A stretch of DNA of 43,761 nt from Octadecabacter sp. (lineage in GTDB: Bacteria; Pseudomonadota; Alphaproteobacteria; Rhodobacterales; Rhodobacteraceae). The position numbers were made by a program, and so were the translations under genes. A model generated the notes under the pieces. It saw nothing but the letters and a program-made list of their open reading frames with translations, searched no databases and had not been told where the DNA came from. Position 1 is the stretch's first letter. Each line of letters starts with the position of its first letter. The stretch covers positions 1 through 43,761 of the forward strand of contig JAGGNB010000155.1 of NCBI GenBank assembly GCA_017886375.1. Direction: 5' to 3'. This document shows positions 36,717 to 43,761 of the stretch, one piece after another.

Positions 36717-37511
36717 TTAGTCGGCGAGTGTTAGGGTCAGGCCATCGAAAGCGGGCTCAATATTCGGCGCCGTTTCAGCCGCCAGCGTCGCATAGTCCAG
36801 ATCGATGTGCATGTTGGTCAGCACCGCTTGCTTTGGCTGAACACGATCGATCCACTCCAGCGTCTTTGCCAGATGCGCATGGGTCGGATGTGGGTCGCGG
36901 CGCAGTGCGTCGACGATCCATAGATCAAGGTTTTCCAACAGCGGCCAGACATCATCGGGAATGTCGGACACGTCGGGCAAATAGGCGGCATTGTTAATGC
37001 GAAAGCCGAGCGCATCGATGCTGCCATGTTCGACCTCAAACGGGATAAACGTGATCGGGCCACCCGCGCCGTCAATCGTCACGTCGCCGTCTATCGTATT
37101 GAGGTCACAAATTGGTGGGTAATTTGACCCCTTGGGCTGCACGAATGCATAGCCAAAGCGTGCCAGCAACTGGTTGCCCGTGTCGCCGTCGGCCCAAACC
37201 TGTAGGCGCTGGCGCATGTTGTAAACGATCATCCGGATATCATCGAGGCCATGCACATGATCTGCATGGGCGTGGGTGTAGATTACCGCGTCAAGTTCGC
37301 CGACATCCGCGTCCAACAGCTGTTGGCGCAGATCGGGTGAGGTGTCGATCAACACGCGGGTGACGCCGGACGACGTTGTTCGCGTCACCAAAAGGGAGCA
37401 GCGTTTGCGGATGTTCTTTGGGTTGGACGGATCGCAGTCCCCCCAGTGTCCGCCCAATCGCGGCACGCCGCCTGATGATCCGCAACCAAGGATCCGCAGG
37501 GTGATGGTCAT
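36717..37511 (-). CDS. MBL-fold metallo-hydrolase (PhnP-like)
   Basis: A 264-residue metallo-beta-lactamase-fold protein. The metal motif is HAHADH (His80, His82, Asp84, His85), followed by further His ligands (VEHGS and, near the end, NMHID). The N terminus LRILGCGSSGGVPRLGG with CDPSNPKNIRKRCSLLV is typical of PhnP/lipoate-associated MBL proteins often linked to tatD. Such enzymes hydrolyse cyclic phosphodiesters or similar esters; substrate unknown. ATG 37511 overlaps the stop of tatD (ATGA), showing translational coupling. Confidence 0.9.
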   Translation of the reverse strand: MTITLRILGCGSSGGVPRLGGHWGDCDPSNPKNIRKRCSLLVTRTTSSGVTRVLIDTSPDLRQQLLDADVGELDAVIYTHAHADHVHGLDDIRMIVYNMRQRLQVWADGDTGNQLLARFGYAFVQPKGSNYPPICDLNTIDGDVTIDGAGGPITFIPFEVEHGSIDALGFRINNAAYLPDVSDIPDDVWPLLENLDLWIVDALRRDPHPTHAHLAKTLEWIDRVQPKQAVLTNMHIDLDYATLAAETAPNIEPAFDGLTLTLAD

Positions 37512-38305
37512 AGTGACCACCCCGCAGCTTTGGCAAACAGGCGGTCGAAATTGGCCGATGTTTGCGCGGCGAAGTCTTCGTAGCTCAATCCGAACACCTC
37601 GGCGCCGATTTTGGCGGTGTGTGCAGTATAGGCGGGTTCATTGCGACGCCCGCGATGGGGCGGCGGCGCAAGGTAGGGACTGTCGGTTTCGACCAGAATG
37701 CGATCAACGGGCGCGCTGGCAAAGATATCGCGCAGCTCTTGTGATTTAGGGAATGCTGCGATGCCCGACATCGACAGATAAAAGCCAAGGTCGATTGCAA
37801 CACGTGCAAGGTCCGCGCTGCTGGAAAAGCAGTGCATAACGCAGGCAAAGGGTTTTTCTTTGTGTGCCGCGCTCAAGATGTCGATCATATCGTCGTCGGA
37901 CGCGCGGTTGTGGATGATCAGCGGCAAACCGGTTTCTTGTGCGGCTTGAATATGGACGCGCAGGGATTGTTTTTGCACCTGCGCCGTTTCCGCCGTGTAA
38001 TGATAATCCAGCCCACTTTCACCGATGCCGACCATTTTGGGATGCGCTGTCAGCGCGATCAATTCGTCAAGCGTTGCCATAGGTTCGTCAGCCGCGCTCA
38101 TCGGGTGGGTGCCAGCCGCGTAGAAAACAGGTGCGAAGTCTTCGGCGATTTTGCGCACCTGTGGTTCAAGGCGCAGCCGCGTGCAGATCGTGACCATCCG
38201 CGTCACGCCTGCGTCCACGGCACGCGCAATCACGTCGGCGCGTTCCGCGTCAAAATCAGAAAAATCGAGGTGGCAGTGGCTGTCGACGATTTGGGGTAGG
38301 GACAT
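37508..38305 (-). CDS. tatD: TatD family metal-dependent DNase
   Basis: A 265-residue TIM-barrel metallohydrolase. Metal ligands are seen in HCH (residues 10 and 12, VDSHCHLDFSDF), in the Glu of GIGESGLDYHY, in LIIHNRASD, in VMHCFSSS and in LVETDSPYLAPPPHRGRRNEP, the most conserved TatD block. Family members act as 3'-5' DNases. It follows holB by 9 bp and precedes the MBL gene by a 4-base overlap. This tmk-holB-(metG)-tatD-MBL order is conserved in many alphaproteobacteria; metG is absent here. Confidence 0.94.
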   Translation of the reverse strand: MSLPQIVDSHCHLDFSDFDAERADVIARAVDAGVTRMVTICTRLRLEPQVRKIAEDFAPVFYAAGTHPMSAADEPMATLDELIALTAHPKMVGIGESGLDYHYTAETAQVQKQSLRVHIQAAQETGLPLIIHNRASDDDMIDILSAAHKEKPFACVMHCFSSSADLARVAIDLGFYLSMSGIAAFPKSQELRDIFASAPVDRILVETDSPYLAPPPHRGRRNEPAYTAHTAKIGAEVFGLSYEDFAAQTSANFDRLFAKAAGWSL

Positions 38306-38314
38306 TTGCGACCT

Positions 38315-39469
38315 TTAAACGGGGGCCACGTCCTGCGCAGCCTTTTCGATCTTAAATAGCGTATCAAGGATGAGGGCGGCAGGGTCAAGATTGACCGCTT
38401 TGCCGTGACGCGTGCGGTCTGTTACCTCTTGCGCCAATGTCGCCCAAGCGCGGGCGGCGGCGTCATGGGGCGCGAGTTTGGCCAGCAACAATGCCTCACC
38501 CGTTGCGGCCTGCGTTGTTGGCGGCCCTTGCAATCCGGCGCGGGCGGCGCGGGCAAGAAATTTATCGATCAAATCGAGGGTCAGCGCGAAACGTGTCGCA
38601 CCCGCCTTGCCAATACAACTGTCCGCGAGTTTCAGGGCGCGGGGTCGGTCAAAGTTAGGCAAGCCATTGAACAGAAATATCAAATCTGAATACAACGAAA
38701 GCCCGTCAAGGTTGGTCAGCCTAATCGCCTCGCCCACAGAACCGCCCGAAAGTGCTGTCAGCGCATCACCGCGATCCACCACAATATCGGCCTGCGCAAG
38801 GGCTGCCGTCACATCATCCGTCTCCAACAACCCGCAGCGCAATATCCGGCAGCGTGACCGGATCGTCGGCAGCAGACGGGACGGTTGGTGCGACACCAGC
38901 AGAAAGAACGTGTTCTTTGGCGGCTCTTCAAGAACCTTCAGGATGGAGTTGGCGACCGAGGGGTTCATCTCGTCTGCGCAATCAATGATGACGACACGGC
39001 GACCACCATCCGCCGCACTTTGATGCAAAAATTCCATCAGCTTGTTGGGGCCACCCTTATGACCGCGCAGCGCCGCCATGGTGATCTGGTCTTGCAGGCC
39101 GCTTTCGGTGACATTCATCGTGCGACGAACAACAAACAGACGCGGATGTGCACCGGCGCGCAGCAATCGCAGATCGCCATTATCATCGTCGACATCTAGG
39201 CTTGTGGGCGCGGGCGGTGCGCCGAACATGTCATCGCCAGCCACCAAGGGCTGGGACAACAAAAACGCGGCCATGCGCCATGCGAGCGTGGCTTTGCCGA
39301 CGCCTTGCGGTCCGCTGATCAGCCAGCCGGAATGCAGCCGGCCTGACGTGAATGCGTCAAGAAAATCGTCCTCAGCGCGGGATTGGCCAAACAGGATCGC
39401 GGCCTCCGACGGATGCGGCGCGCCTTCGATTTGGTCGGGGCGCGGGAGGTCTTGCGGCGCGATGGCCAT
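38315..39469 (-). CDS. holB: DNA polymerase III subunit delta'
   Basis: A 384-residue clamp-loader subunit. A P-loop-like motif is at about residues 53-61 (GPQGVGKAT), and the delta' core follows: VVIIDCADEMNPSVANSILKVLEEPP, then LLVSHQPSRLLPTIRSRCRIL with the SRC motif that in active clamp-loader subunits supplies an arginine finger. The four-cysteine zinc module of E. coli delta' is not evident, which is common outside gammaproteobacteria. Its ATG overlaps the tmk stop by one base (TGATG), so synthesis is coupled. Confidence 0.93.
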   Translation of the reverse strand: MAIAPQDLPRPDQIEGAPHPSEAAILFGQSRAEDDFLDAFTSGRLHSGWLISGPQGVGKATLAWRMAAFLLSQPLVAGDDMFGAPPAPTSLDVDDDNGDLRLLRAGAHPRLFVVRRTMNVTESGLQDQITMAALRGHKGGPNKLMEFLHQSAADGGRRVVIIDCADEMNPSVANSILKVLEEPPKNTFFLLVSHQPSRLLPTIRSRCRILRCGLLETDDVTAALAQADIVVDRGDALTALSGGSVGEAIRLTNLDGLSLYSDLIFLFNGLPNFDRPRALKLADSCIGKAGATRFALTLDLIDKFLARAARAGLQGPPTTQAATGEALLLAKLAPHDAAARAWATLAQEVTDRTRHGKAVNLDPAALILDTLFKIEKAAQDVAPV

Positions 39470-40110
39470 CAGGCGGCAGGCATTCGGTCGGCCACGTGTA
39501 CGGCGATTTCAGCGGCCACAGCCACGGGATCGCGGTTGCCGTCGATCAGCACACAACGATCTGGATTGGCCGTAGCGAGGGCGAGGAACCCGTGGCGCAA
39601 GGTTTCTTGAAAGGCCAGCCCCATGTCTTCAAACCGGTCTTCGCCCGATCCGCGCGCCAATCCGCGTGACAAAGCCACTGCCGGATCCATATCGATAATG
39701 AACGTCAGGTCCGGTTCGCGGCCAATCATGACGTCATGCAACGTGTCCACAGCACCACGCAACGCGCCGCGCGTGGCACCCTGATAGACGCGGGTGCTGT
39801 CGGCGAACCGATCACAAATCACAGTTTTTCCTGCGGCCAAAGCTGGGCGGATCGTCTTTTCAAGATGGTCGCGGCGCGCTGCCGTAAACAACAGAATTTC
39901 AGTTTCCGCCGACCACCGATCCGGATTACCGGTCAGCAAGAGCGCGCGGATTTCTTCAGCACCTGCGCTGCCACCGGGTTCGCGGGTCAGCACGGCATCT
40001 GGAATGCGGTCCTTGAGCAATTTGGTCTGGGTAGATTTGCCGGACCCGTCGATACCCTCAAATGAGATAAACAGCCCATGCGGGGTTCCGTCATGGGCGT
40101 GCTCGGCCAT
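39469..40110 (-). CDS. tmk: Thymidylate kinase
   Basis: A 213-residue nucleotide kinase. The P-loop is at about residues 19-26 (GIDGSGKS), then TREPGGSAGAEEIR, CDRFADSTRVYQGATRG (the DRx motif and lid region) and DMDPAVALSRGLAR. It phosphorylates dTMP to dTDP for DNA synthesis. ATG 40110 lies 2 bp past the carboxypeptidase stop, so I prefer it to the GTG at 40116. It is followed by holB. Confidence 0.95.
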   Translation of the reverse strand: MAEHAHDGTPHGLFISFEGIDGSGKSTQTKLLKDRIPDAVLTREPGGSAGAEEIRALLLTGNPDRWSAETEILLFTAARRDHLEKTIRPALAAGKTVICDRFADSTRVYQGATRGALRGAVDTLHDVMIGREPDLTFIIDMDPAVALSRGLARGSGEDRFEDMGLAFQETLRHGFLALATANPDRCVLIDGNRDPVAVAAEIAVHVADRMPAA

Positions 40111-40112
40111 GA

Positions 40113-41312
40113 TCACTCCGCCTCAACAGCGTCGGAGTCTGTGGCGTTGATCCTCTCAATCAACACACCTGCCGCTGTGCGCAGACGTGAACTGAACCCG
40201 CCGGATGCAACAGATGCGTCTGCCACCAACGGCACGCGCGTTTCGGGCAAGTTTTCGAGGTGGATTACCAATTCGGCAATCGTGTCCCCTTGCGCAATCG
40301 GCGCTTCGATCGGGCCGATATAGACGACTTCGGCGCTGATTGCGCTGCCACCGGATGTGGGGACCAATAGGGATAAATCTTCTTGTAACAAAAGTCCCAC
40401 AAGGGGCTGCTCGCCGCGCCACACCTCGGCTTGCGCAATGCGGGTGCCGCCGCGGGCAATGTCGCGTTGGGTGAATTGGCGGAAGGCCCAATTGACGATG
40501 CGTTCGGCCTCTTCGGCGCGTTCTTGCACTGTTTCGAGCCCGGTGACGACGAAGATAATACGGCGATCACCTTGTTTTGCTGATCCGACGAGCCCGTAGC
40601 CAGCCTCGATTGTATGGCCGGTCTTAAGGCCATCCGCCCCGATGCCCAACGACAGTAACGGGTTGCGGTTTCGGGTATTGGCAGGGTGTTCGCCGTCATA
40701 GTCGAATTCTTGTTCAGCAAAGAGTGGATAAAAGGTCGGGTAATCGGTGATCAATCGATTGGCGAGCAGACCCAGATCGCGCATGGACATGCGCTGCCCT
40801 GCAGCTGGCCAACCGTTGGAATTGGCAAAGCTGGAATTCAGCATGCCAAGCTGTTGCGCGCGCACGGTCATCTGCTGGGCAAAGCCCGCTTCGGTGCCAT
40901 TGCGCGACAGTCCTTCTGCAATCACGCAGGACGCATCATTGCCCGACAGCACGATAATGCCGCGCAACAGATCATCGACCCTGACGCGGTCCGTGGTGTC
41001 CAAAAACATTGTCGATCCGGTATAATCCATGCAGTGCTGGGACACCGGAAGCACGTCGTCCACCGTCAGGAACGGGTCTTGCCCGTTCAGCGGGTTGATC
41101 GCCTCAAACGCCATATAAAGCGTCATCAGTTTCAACATAGATGCAGGTGGTAGCGGGTCGTCTGCGTTTTTTTCCAGCAAGACAACGCCGGTGGAATGAT
41201 CCAGCACATAGGCGGCCGAGGCGCGGGTGTCGAACGTCTGCGCACCGACGGGTGCAGCACTGGCGATAAACAGGGCAAACATGGCGATTGGGGCAGCGAT
41301 ATGGCGGATCAT
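40113..41312 (-). CDS. D-alanyl-D-alanine carboxypeptidase (DacA/DacC type)
   Basis: A 399-residue class C low-molecular-weight penicillin-binding protein. It has a signal peptide (APIAMFALFIASAAPVGAQ), then the three active-site motifs: Ser58-x-x-Lys61 (SMLK), Ser123-Gly-Asn125 (SGN) and Lys230-Thr-Gly (KTG). The C-terminal part (about residues 290-380) is the beta-rich PBP5 domain ending in a hydrophobic/charged tail suited to the membrane. It trims the terminal D-Ala of peptidoglycan stem peptides. It lies 2 bp before tmk and 32 bp after the SPOR lipoprotein gene, so it may be transcribed with both. Confidence 0.95.
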   Translation of the reverse strand: MIRHIAAPIAMFALFIASAAPVGAQTFDTRASAAYVLDHSTGVVLLEKNADDPLPPASMLKLMTLYMAFEAINPLNGQDPFLTVDDVLPVSQHCMDYTGSTMFLDTTDRVRVDDLLRGIIVLSGNDASCVIAEGLSRNGTEAGFAQQMTVRAQQLGMLNSSFANSNGWPAAGQRMSMRDLGLLANRLITDYPTFYPLFAEQEFDYDGEHPANTRNRNPLLSLGIGADGLKTGHTIEAGYGLVGSAKQGDRRIIFVVTGLETVQERAEEAERIVNWAFRQFTQRDIARGGTRIAQAEVWRGEQPLVGLLLQEDLSLLVPTSGGSAISAEVVYIGPIEAPIAQGDTIAELVIHLENLPETRVPLVADASVASGGFSSRLRTAAGVLIERINATDSDAVEAE

Positions 41313-41344
41313 GGGGCCTCTCGGTGGGTTATGTGGTGAGGGGA

Positions 41345-42262
41345 TTAGTTCGTGACAAAATAGGCGTCCTCAAAACCCTGCGCCTTGACCTGACGCAGCA
41401 ATTCGGCGCGTTCACTCTCGGATGAAGCAGGGCCAACGATGACGCGCCAGAATGTGCGGCCTTGGCTGGATTGTTCAAGCACTGTGGGCACAATTCCGGT
41501 GCCACGCAACCGATCAGCGGTGCCGCGCGCATTGTCTTCGACCGAAAAGATTCCGATCTGAATAAAGGCGCGATCAAGACCCGACGCAGACGGGGCAGCC
41601 GCTGGGCGTGGTGATGGAGCGGGCAGGGCAGCGGCAGGGCTCGGCGCTGCGGCTTCGGCGGCATCAATTGCTGCGGCAGCTGCTGTGATCGGGTCAGCCG
41701 CATCTAGTGGTGTGCTGTCGATAGGCGTGGCTGCAATGTCTGTCGGGGCTTCGAAATCAGCCGTCGGCATGGCTTGCGGCGCGTCGGCCACTTCTTCGCG
41801 GCGTAGCGCGGTTACTTGCAATTGTGTTGGCGATCCTGCGAGCATTTCCAGCGTGGCGGCCGCATCAGATGAAACCTGCAAGGATGGACCTGGATTGTCG
41901 CGTTCACGACGAAACAGCGCCCCGATCACGAAAGTGCCATTGGCTTGGTTGCGGATGATCACGCGCTCAGGCTCGGTGACGTCGGGATGGGCGACCCAAA
42001 CCCCGCCCAGCGACGGGCGACCGTCCCACAAACCGGCTTCGGTGACTTGAAACGCGTCGGGCGCTTCAACGTCACGTTCCACCAGTTGTACGCTTTGGGA
42101 GGGCGCGACTGTGACGACATCATCCGAACCGCCGCCCAAAGTTGGGAGTGCAAATTCTCCGTTTTCGTCACAAGCACTCAGCGCCAGCACCGAGGTTATC
42201 GCCAGTGCCATTCCAAAATTCTTTTTTGATACCAATGTCTTGCCTGAAAGTTCTCTCGCCAT
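41345..42262 (-). CDS. SPOR-domain lipoprotein
   Basis: A 305-residue protein starting at ATG 42262. The N terminus (NFGMALAITSVLALSAC) has a lipobox (LSAC) at about residue 31. An Ala/Pro-rich linker (about residues 175-225: AAAAAIDAAEAAAPSPAAALPAPSPRPAAAP) leads to a SPOR domain (FIQIGIFSVEDNARGTADRLRG, VIVGPASSESERAELLRQVKAQGFEDAYFV), which binds peptidoglycan stripped of stem peptides, typically at the septum. This fits its location beside a carboxypeptidase gene. The frame stays open upstream through the tRNA-Ser and into the IS element by chance; those upstream codons are not part of this gene. Confidence 0.9.
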   Translation of the reverse strand: MARELSGKTLVSKKNFGMALAITSVLALSACDENGEFALPTLGGGSDDVVTVAPSQSVQLVERDVEAPDAFQVTEAGLWDGRPSLGGVWVAHPDVTEPERVIIRNQANGTFVIGALFRRERDNPGPSLQVSSDAAATLEMLAGSPTQLQVTALRREEVADAPQAMPTADFEAPTDIAATPIDSTPLDAADPITAAAAAIDAAEAAAPSPAAALPAPSPRPAAAPSASGLDRAFIQIGIFSVEDNARGTADRLRGTGIVPTVLEQSSQGRTFWRVIVGPASSESERAELLRQVKAQGFEDAYFVTN

Positions 42263-42485
42263 TGTTCGCCCTCTTATCTGCACCGTATTTTGCGGCGCTG
42301 TGCCCTTTGCGGGCTTGCTCTGCTCAGTCAGATCGGCCCGCAATTGCAGGCGTTTGTGCGACATTAGCTGCGTGCGCGCACCTTTGAAAGGCTTTGGTGT
42401 CATTTCGGCGGATTTCCTCTTTGATAAAAGAGCGCGCGTAGGTCCTTTTAGAATCAATTGGCCCTGCTTAAAGGTATGTCTAAGC

Positions 42486-42575
42486 GGAGGCTTGGCAGAG
42501 TGGTCGAATGCACCGGTCTTGAAAACCGACGAAGGTGAAAGTCTTCCCAGGGTTCGAATCCCTGAGCCTCCGCCA
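42486..42575 (+). tRNA. tRNA-Ser(TGA)
   Basis: Acceptor stem GGAGGCT/AGCCTCC, anticodon arm with loop CTTGAAA and anticodon TGA at 42520-42522, long variable arm typical of serine tRNAs, T-arm GGTTCGAATCC and an encoded CCA. It reads UCA (and other UCN) codons. The IS element starts about 100 bp beyond its 3' end. Confidence 0.97.
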
Positions 42576-42984
42576 GATACCCAGTAATAATCCATTTTTA
42601 TCAAAGGGTTAGGCCATGTTGGTTTTTGACGTCCCCCATTTAGACCACCATTCCGGTTTTGATGGAAAGTCAGGATTGGGCTTTGTTTCACAAATCGGAT
42701 GAGGGTCGGACTGCGCCTTTCCCCAGACGGACTTATCCTACGGCCTCTGTGAGAGGTATGCCAAGGGCCGTGTAGCGATTGAGAACGGCGATGCGGATTC
42801 GGATCTCCGCGACCTGCCGCTCGAAGTCCCGCGCCATCAACGATTGGCCGAGTAGTTTTATACAGTGCATCTTCGTTTCGACGCGGCTTCGGCGGTGGTA
42901 TCCACTCCAGTGTCGCCACAAAGTGCGCCCCAGGTATCGCTGCGCACTGACCGCGTCGTTTCGGGCAATAGCTCCGGCGCTCGT

Positions 42985-43021
42985 CCACTGCCCGGCAGTG
43001 CATGCCAGCATGCACGAGAGG
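42985..43021 (-). repeat. Double-hairpin mini-insert, copy 3 (37 bp)
   Basis: On the transposase-sense strand: CCTCTC lead, stem GTGCATGC-TG-GCATGCAC (8 bp, 2-base loop), then the second palindrome TGCC-G-GGCA within CACTGCCGGGCAGTG. It lies after codons ...AKPWKP and before TSAGAIA of the transposase; its exact ends are uncertain by one base. Confidence 0.85.
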
Positions 43022-43288
43022 GGGCTTCCAGGGCTTGGCATTCTTGCGCGGCGGGGTCACTGCATGGGCGTCTCTGGCGGCAATCGCCTCGTGGCATTTA
43101 CGGGTGTCATAAGCACCATCGGCGGTGACACTGCCGATGTCTTGATCGGGCGGGATTTGGTTTGGGAGTTCGGGTAGCATAGGAGCATCCCCGATGTTGC
43201 TGCTGGCGACTTCGATTGCCCGAACTTCCAGCGTTTCCTCGTCTATACCTATGTGTATCTTACGCGAGATGCGGCGTTTGGAGCCGCC

Positions 43289-43325
43289 CTTTGCCCGGCA
43301 ACACATGCTTGCATGTGTGAGAGGA
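43289..43325 (-). repeat. Double-hairpin mini-insert, copy 2 (37 bp)
   Basis: Sense strand: TCCTCTC lead, stem ACACATGC-AA-GCATGTGT (8 bp), then TTGCC-G-GGCAA. It separates EWNARKH from GGSKRRI in the transposase. The second palindrome uses T-A where copies 1 and 3 use C-G at the outer pair. Confidence 0.88.
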
Positions 43326-43379
43326 GTGCTTTCGGGCATTCCACTCTCCTTCACCTTCGGCCTTGATGCCTGTGCTGTC

Positions 43380-43417
43380 CACTGCCCGGCAGTCGAAACA
43401 TAGTTTCGATGAGAGGG
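43380..43417 (-). repeat. Double-hairpin mini-insert, copy 1 (38 bp)
   Basis: Sense strand: CCCTCTC lead, stem TCGAAAC-TAT-GTTTCGA (7 bp, 3-base loop), then ACTGCC-G-GGCAGT. It lies directly before the codon for the first catalytic Asp of the transposase (ATC|GAC). The first stem shares no sequence with copies 2 and 3. Confidence 0.88.
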
Positions 43418-43761
43418 GATGAGGAGGTTCAATGGCCCTGTGGAGCCACGATACGGCAGGCTCACGTTCAGTGTTTTCAGACGTCGGCATAAGGTGCTGA
43501 AATCCGGCGTGGCCCAGTCCAATCCGACCAACCGCAACAGGCTCAGGACGAGCCCAGTTGTCTGCCGAAGCGGCTGGCAAAACAGGACCTTCAGCGTTGG
43601 ACAAGTCTGAATGGCGGCATCCCTGAATTGCTGCTGCCGACCGCGCTTGCCGCTTGGCGGCGGTTTCCAAACCATCTCCGGATCAAACCAGATCGACAAC
43701 GATCCGCGCCGCTTCAGGCTGTCATTGTAAGACGACCAATTCGTGGTCTTACCCTTCGTAG

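Larger units (their letters stand above)
42678..43761 (-). mobile_element. IS5-family insertion sequence, right end beyond the window
   Basis: A transposase gene of IS5 type runs off the window's end. The left boundary is taken near 42678, where GGGCTTTGTTTCACAAATC looks like a terminal repeat and composition changes; the other end and the target duplication cannot be checked here. The element lies about 100 bp past tRNA-Ser. Its transposase gene contains three small double-hairpin inserts, so this copy is inactive as read. Confidence 0.8.
42733..43761 (-). pseudogene. IS5-family DDE transposase, interrupted by three 37-38 bp inserts; 5' end beyond window
   Basis: After removing 43380-43417, 43289-43325 and 42985-43021 the gene reads continuously from the window edge to TAA at 42733, about 304 residues. 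The pieces are 114, 18, 89 and 84 codons, all whole-codon lengths. Conserved blocks in order: TNWSSYNDSLKRRGSLSIW, WFDPEMVW, RQQQFRDAAIQTCPTLKVLF, DFSTLCRR, then the DDE residues: Asp in DSTGIK (first codon after insert 1), Asp in SVTADGAYD, Glu in SRVETKMHC; it ends TALGIPLTEAVG. This is the IS5-family DNase H-like transposase. As read, insert 1 shifts the frame, insert 2 restores it and insert 3 breaks it again, so no full protein forms unless the inserts are removed or skipped. Confidence 0.9.

Noticed and set aside
42985-43417. The three palindromic inserts as a CRISPR array
   Set aside because: Repeats are not regularly spaced, the interval sequence is transposase coding sequence, and no cas genes are present.
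42985-43417. The inserts as translational bypass elements
   Set aside because: The codons before and at the end of each insert do not match, so the matched take-off and landing codons known from T4 gene 60 and mitochondrial byps are missing. Kept only as a weak option.
41345-43699. One 784-codon minus-strand frame spanning transposase, tRNA-Ser antisense and SPOR protein
   Set aside because: The parts belong to unrelated elements. The open link between them crosses a tRNA gene and a mis-framed part of the transposase, so it is accidental and not a fusion.

Overview
The window looks like a chromosomal segment of a Roseobacter-group alphaproteobacterium (Rhodobacteraceae; Loktanella/Octadecabacter-like is my guess, not a demonstrated assignment). 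The basis is the gene set and style: PerM-HdaA-Ppk1-Ppx, short alphaproteobacterial ProRS next to a LolC/LolD pair, ctaD near a DUF2244 gene, group III truncated globin beside an Rrf2 regulator, an alphaproteobacterial-type LexA box (GTTC-N7-GTTC) and a CtrA-type box. Most of the 43.8 kb is ordinary, densely packed core genome with many 1-8 bp start/stop overlaps. I see no rRNA, no CRISPR array and no prophage block.

Layout. 1-2.4 kb (+): 3' end of an acetyltransferase, a TerB/J-domain protein, an endonuclease/phosphatase-family protein and a small secreted protein. 2.4-8.05 kb (-): a PerM-type permease, the replication regulator HdaA, polyphosphate kinase and a Ppx/GppA phosphatase, apparently one operon. 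8.2-8.7 kb (-): secreted fasciclin protein with a duplicated 3' end. 8.9-13.2 kb (+): proS-lolC-lolD-Ldh2-type dehydrogenase. 13.3-15.4 kb: small envelope proteins and a lipoprotein cytochrome c. 15.4-16.07 kb: AT-rich gene-poor stretch. 16.07-18.03 kb (-): parE with a single-base frameshift. 18.1-26.4 kb: epimerase, UbiH-type hydroxylase, HAD nucleotidase, GntR regulator, a large membrane glycosyltransferase, carA, yqeY, EamA transporter. 26.7-29.9 kb (-): DUF2244, DUF2306 and ctaD. 30.0-32.3 kb (-): secreted proteins including two tandem paralogues and a 17-residue-repeat protein broken by a frameshift. 32.4-33.5 kb: Rrf2 regulator divergent from a 51-residue membrane protein and a truncated haemoglobin. 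33.5-35.8 kb: lipB, a frameshifted gene remnant, tRNA-Leu(GAG), a LexA-box gene and an ArsC-like protein. 35.8-42.3 kb (-): AEC transporter, then dacC-type carboxypeptidase, tmk, holB, tatD and an MBL hydrolase as a tight run, with a SPOR lipoprotein upstream. 42.5 kb: tRNA-Ser(TGA). 42.68 kb to the end: an IS5-family insertion sequence that runs off the window.

The most unusual thing is inside that IS element. Its transposase gene is interrupted three times, within about 430 bp and in one orientation, by 37-38 bp inserts of a shared design: a CCTCTC lead, a palindrome of variable sequence, then a second short palindrome of the form YTGCC-G-GGCAR. Removing exactly these three inserts restores one continuous transposase frame with its DDE residues. 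The stem sequences differ between copies while base pairing is kept. They look like a small mobile double-hairpin element that I do not recognise from bacteria. Secondary points of interest are the frameshifts in parE and the repeat protein, the LexA-box gene, the CtrA-type box upstream of a glycosyltransferase with a GspE-N-like domain, and an FNR-like site upstream of the cytochrome c gene.
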